A stretch of 64,000 nucleotides of DNA from Penelope pileata (taxonomy: Eukaryota; Chordata; Aves; Galliformes; Cracidae): contig WBMW01001284.1 in assembly GCA_013396635.1 (NCBI GenBank), positions 62,001 through 126,000 of the forward strand. The letters are read 5' to 3'. Below are positions 60,773-64,000 of this stretch, piece after piece. A model generated the notes under the pieces. That model was not told the origin of the DNA. It saw only the letters and a list, made by a program, of their open reading frames with translations, and searched no databases. The position numbers were made by a program, and so were the translations under genes. How positions within the stretch are numbered: the first letter of the stretch is position 1; every line of letters begins with the position of its first letter.

Positions 60773-62077
60773 TGTTAGTGATGGCACTTTGGATCCTCCA
60801 TATATTATAATTACAGGAGGCAGAGAAAGTTACCAAACGTGAGTACAGCTTACGCCCAGTTCTGTGCATGAAGCACTTTACACACACTGACATTTCTTCA
60901 TTGTTCTAGTTTTATGGTTTTATCAGCCTGGTCAGCTACCTGTACTAGCCTTCATAAAGGGAAAAGACTTCTGGATCTAAAAACATCCTGCATCTTGGAA
61001 TACACTTACACATGAGTGTTTAAAAACGTGTCTTCTTTGTCAGGTAGGACATGCTCTGTCAATTTAAAATCAATTGATGCTTTTGCTCGCTATCATTAGT
61101 AATAATAAAGCATGAAACTATAATTCCAAAAGTCAAAACTATGCAAAGGGTGGAAGACATGCAGGATGAAATATGGACAGCAAGCAAAGAACCAGTCAGA
61201 CCATTGCAGGAGCAGCTCCAAATACAGCAAATCCAAGGTTTCTCTGTGTGCTGTGGAAAAAGGAGTTTGTTATTGACACAACAGTGCTTTTACATTTGTT
61301 ATGCATATTGGCCTACAGATTTACTCTGAAGCTTGCACAGTCTTTAAGTATTAATTTCCTTGCTTATAAGTCTTTGTTTTGTAAACGTTGCGATGGATAA
61401 TTATCTGTAGTCACCTTACAAATTTGGCTTTGGTAAAGATGTTTCTTTTCTACATGTCCCAGTTCTTCAGATGTATTTTTCAGATTTTGTTTTTCTGATA
61501 GACAGATAAAATAATAAAATAATTAAATGGAGTCACCAAGGTCACAAGATAATTGAAAAAGAGTTAAGGTAGCTGTGGCTGGAACTGGATATTGATGTCC
61601 GATTGTAATTACACCTGGCAGCACCACACTGAGGGCAGCAAAACCGCACTGTCTGCACAGAGTACGTGCTGTCAATGCGCTCGCAGAAGCAGGGGCACCA
61701 CGGCTGCTGGCCAGCACCCTGTGTGCCAGCAGCACCCCAGCCAGGGTCACTGCTCTGCTCACAGATAGCACGGAGCAAGGGCACTCAGCGCTGCGCAAAG
61801 CATGCTCTGCCGCACTCTGCTCTGCCACAGAGGTCTAAGCCCAGCTCTCAAACCAGGGCAATTCTCACTGTGCTGTTTCTCACCTTGGATACTTCATGAT
61901 TTCGTACCAAAAGCCTGTCTGCCTGATGGCATCTCTAAAGCACCAACCCCTTGTATGACACCTCAGCAGCGTACGTGGAGGTAAGAATGCTTATGAGTTG
62001 CTTGTAACAATGGCAAATATTTTCATTTGTTACTGCTCCTACAGGTGGTTTGAAATAAGCAATATGTACCTGCTCAC
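60773..62077. other. non-coding interval, one Cys-rich open frame
   Basis: On the minus strand at about 61610-61720 a frame translates to a Cys-rich stretch (two CxC/CxxC-like pairs in 'PCFCERIDSTYSVQTV' and the following 'FCCPQCGAARC'). No splice-site pair encloses it cleanly, and a second frame is open over the same bases. Not called as a gene. Confidence 0.4.
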
Positions 62078-62182
62078 CTTCTTCTATAAAGGCTTGTTAG
62101 ATTTTTTCCATTTCTTGTTTATTCATTTTTCCTGAGCTTCTTCCTTCTTGTCCTCCCGCACCTGAATCTCCTTCATGTGTCC
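62078..62182 (-). other. candidate 105-nt spliced exon
   Basis: On the minus strand the segment follows an excellent acceptor ('tttttgttctcatctctttt' plus AG) and ends at a strong donor (AGAAG/GTGAGC). It is purine-rich. It holds a 17-codon ATG micro-frame (MKEIQVREDKKEEAQEK) that closes at TGA, and another frame open until a TAA near the 3' end. No frame spans the whole segment without a stop, so as an internal exon it would be non-coding or 5' UTR. Alternatively it is a terminal coding exon ending in EEAQEK with the 3' UTR following. An AATAAA lies just after the TGA. I prefer a non-coding transcript shared with the 63.5-kb and 39.7-kb segments. Confidence 0.45.
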
Positions 62183-62734
62183 CTAAAAGAGATGAGAACA
62201 AAAAAGTCACAACCTTTTAAAAGAACATTTTGAAAAAGTTTTCTAAAGAAAATGATTGTTCTGGCTAAAAGAATGTGAATTGCCCCTGCTGGTTGACTCA
62301 CAAAGAAAACCCATCTATTTTAATTTGTAGTAAAGCACAGGATTGGATGAGGCTAAATAGGTATGCGAGTTTTTTTTCATTTGAGCTCATATTGCTTAAG
62401 GCTTGGTTCCATCAGCTAATAAACAGAACTGTTTTTACTATATTACTACTTCTGGTGACAAGATCAAACAAATACCCAAATACAGTTGGGTCTATTTAAA
62501 ATAATGATTAGAAGGCAGAAACTGAGAAAACCATGAGTTTTCATGCTGCAGCAAGTGAGACACAAGAGCCCCAGTTTGAGGGACAGCACTCAGATAAGGA
62601 AAGAGGTTCAGGCACAGTTAAGCAGAAGGGACACTTCACTGAAATTTAAAAAATAATATTAATTATAAAAAAGATTTAATTCTGAGTTTATTTATACTCC
62701 TGGAATATAGCTTATTTCTAATAAATACAAGCGT

Positions 62735-63040
62735 CTTACTTCTGTTTGTATACTTCCATGGCCCTTAACTGTAACCAGCTTGGTCCTTGGAACAAAGTAT
62801 TTTACCATATGATTTAATAATCCTCCAAAACTTGCTGGGGTTCTTAGCATCCCTTACAGCTTCACTAGATAAGTAGGTATCATGCAAATAACATTTCACA
62901 TTGCTACTGACAACAGGATAACAATTAAAACTGCACCCATCATGGGCAAGCACTAGCTCCTCCCGCACAGAGAGGACAGACTCGGGCTTCCAGTGGAGAA
63001 AAAGCAGCACTGCAAAGCAGAGACAACTGGACAAATTCAC
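62735..63040 (-). other. possible old LINE-linker fragment
   Basis: The minus-strand frame here contains 'EAVRDAKNPSKFWRIIKSYG', which resembles the 'a..NPKKFWK.I' linker between endonuclease and reverse transcriptase in several non-LTR retrotransposon families. No flanking endonuclease or RT motif was found, so this is a weak call on one phrase. Confidence 0.22.
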
Positions 63041-63495
63041 TTCTCTTATTTTTTTCTTTATTCTTCACTTTGTTGCATTCTCAATGCATGCGGCATTCAG
63101 GAACAATTCCTTTTTTAATAAAGGGGAACTTCAGGTTTACAGTCATTGATATAAAACCAGGATGTCAGTCTCTGTCTCTGATGTACTACACAGCAAGCTT
63201 TATTCTTTCTGTAATCGCGACAGATGGAGAAGGATTTCCAGGGATCCAGAGATCAGCTCAGTCTATCAAAATTCTGCCCTGCGAATGAGGCAATGCACCA
63301 CGTGCCACCCACTGCCCAGACCCAACTGCTTAGATACACTTGTGGCTGGCAGCACTTTGCCAAATTGTGCTCGGCGTTTTTTAGGTAAAAAGGGAGTAGA
63401 TGAAATTTTCTGAAGAGCAGGTGCCAAACTACTCTCAGAGAGCCAGGGCGGGCTCAGCAGTGCTGCAAACAAGAGCAGCATTGCATCCCCCTCAC

Positions 63496-63600
63496 CTCCA
63501 TCCGGCTCCAGGGCGCGTTCGAGCGCTATCGAGGCAGTCAGACATCTCTCTCCTTCTCTAAGCACCTCGCTTCAAACAGCGCGATTTTCAGTGTGCTGAG
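63496..63600 (-). other. candidate first exon with CpGs
   Basis: On the minus strand a CpG-bearing segment ('tcgatagcgctcgaacgcgc') ends at a good donor, GATGGAG/GTGAGG at 63496/63495. The region above it (63590, 63727-63775) also keeps CpGs, consistent with a small CpG-type promoter reading toward lower coordinates. An ATG at 63545 opens a frame (MSDCLDSARTRPGAGW) that closes three codons after joining to the 62,182 acceptor, so the spliced product would not code for more than about 19 residues from that start. The 5' limit is arbitrary because no start-site motif is visible. Confidence 0.35.
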
Positions 63601-64000
63601 CAGCCACAGCTCCCACTGAGATCACTGAGGGCTGTAGCAGCTTAGCATGTGTGAAAGATTGGGGGATTTTCATTTCCACATTTAAATATCACTGTTGGTG
63701 TCTGATTTCAGGTATCCAACACTTCCAACGGGGGCCAGAGCAAACGAGCATCTCCGCTCCGGCTCATACGTTCTGGGAAGCTGAGCATATCAGAAAATTA
63801 TCCTAGGACTGAAGGCTTCTTTCAGTAAAACTGTTTCACTTTAAGAAAAATGGAACAAAGCAACATATTTTTTAATTTATTTAAGTATTTCTTAATCTAT
63901 TTACTCATACGAAATAGCAGTCACTTCTAATATGGGACTACGCGTACAGAATGAATAGTGGAGAGGACTAGAGCTTTCTCTAGCACATCTTTTCATATCC
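63601..64000. other. possible upstream promoter region, nothing else seen
   Basis: Contains a CpG-bearing stretch at 63727-63775 and otherwise AT-rich sequence. No repeat or exon recognised. Confidence 0.4.

Noticed and set aside
1..64000. CRISPR arrays, bacterial operons or phage-like systems
   Set aside because: No regularly spaced repeats, ribosome-binding sites or dense gene arrays. The repeat content is clearly avian.

Overview
The window reads as nuclear DNA of a bird, most likely a galliform such as chicken, turkey or quail. The evidence is the interspersed-repeat content: several chicken repeat 1 (CR1) LINE copies with the diagnostic 3' end (a 'ggttggactagatgatct'-type block followed by ATTCTRTG octamers), and an internally deleted mariner of the Galluhop / Mariner1_GG type. 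Base composition is mixed (mostly AT-leaning, with one strongly CpG-rich block). Short N runs inside homopolymers and one 109-base N gap mark a draft assembly. There is no bacterial-style gene organisation; almost every open frame is short, has no family signature, and is best read as chance.

No protein-coding gene can be named with confidence. The layout is intron or intergenic DNA with scattered repeats. From the left: 1-2.5 kb, nothing recognised; 2.55-3.44 kb, an AT-rich UTR-like block; 5.7-6.3 kb, an ancient CR1/L3-like reverse-transcriptase relic on the minus strand; 12.24-12.79 kb, the deleted mariner; 17.74-17.80 kb, a 31-bp tandem duplication; 22.55-23.35 kb, a 264-codon minus-strand open frame with no recognised domain; 24.2-24.4 kb, a minus-strand CR1; 28.7-29.8 kb, a CpG island broken by the assembly gap; 29.83-30.5 kb, a CR1 ORF2 fragment abutting that island; 35.8-36.2 kb, a probable solo LTR on the minus strand; 42.6-43.6 kb, a second ancient CR1-like relic, followed by a younger CR1 at 43.86-44.17 kb; 47.3-47.6 kb, a worn CR1; 60.26-60.77 kb, two CR1 3' ends back to back.

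The most gene-like signal is a set of minus-strand segments with splice-site flanks: a CpG-containing candidate first exon ending at 63,496, a 105-nt segment at 62,078-62,182, a possible 172-nt segment at 56,701-56,872, and a very clean 89-nt segment at 39,645-39,733. Joining the first two closes the reading frame quickly, so I infer a long non-coding RNA, or the 5' non-coding part of a gene, rather than a protein-coding transcript. The 29-kb CpG island, with a CCAAT box and GC boxes, is a second likely promoter whose transcript I cannot identify. Several blocks with retained CpGs and unusual sequence texture look like conserved non-coding elements, but that needs a cross-species alignment.
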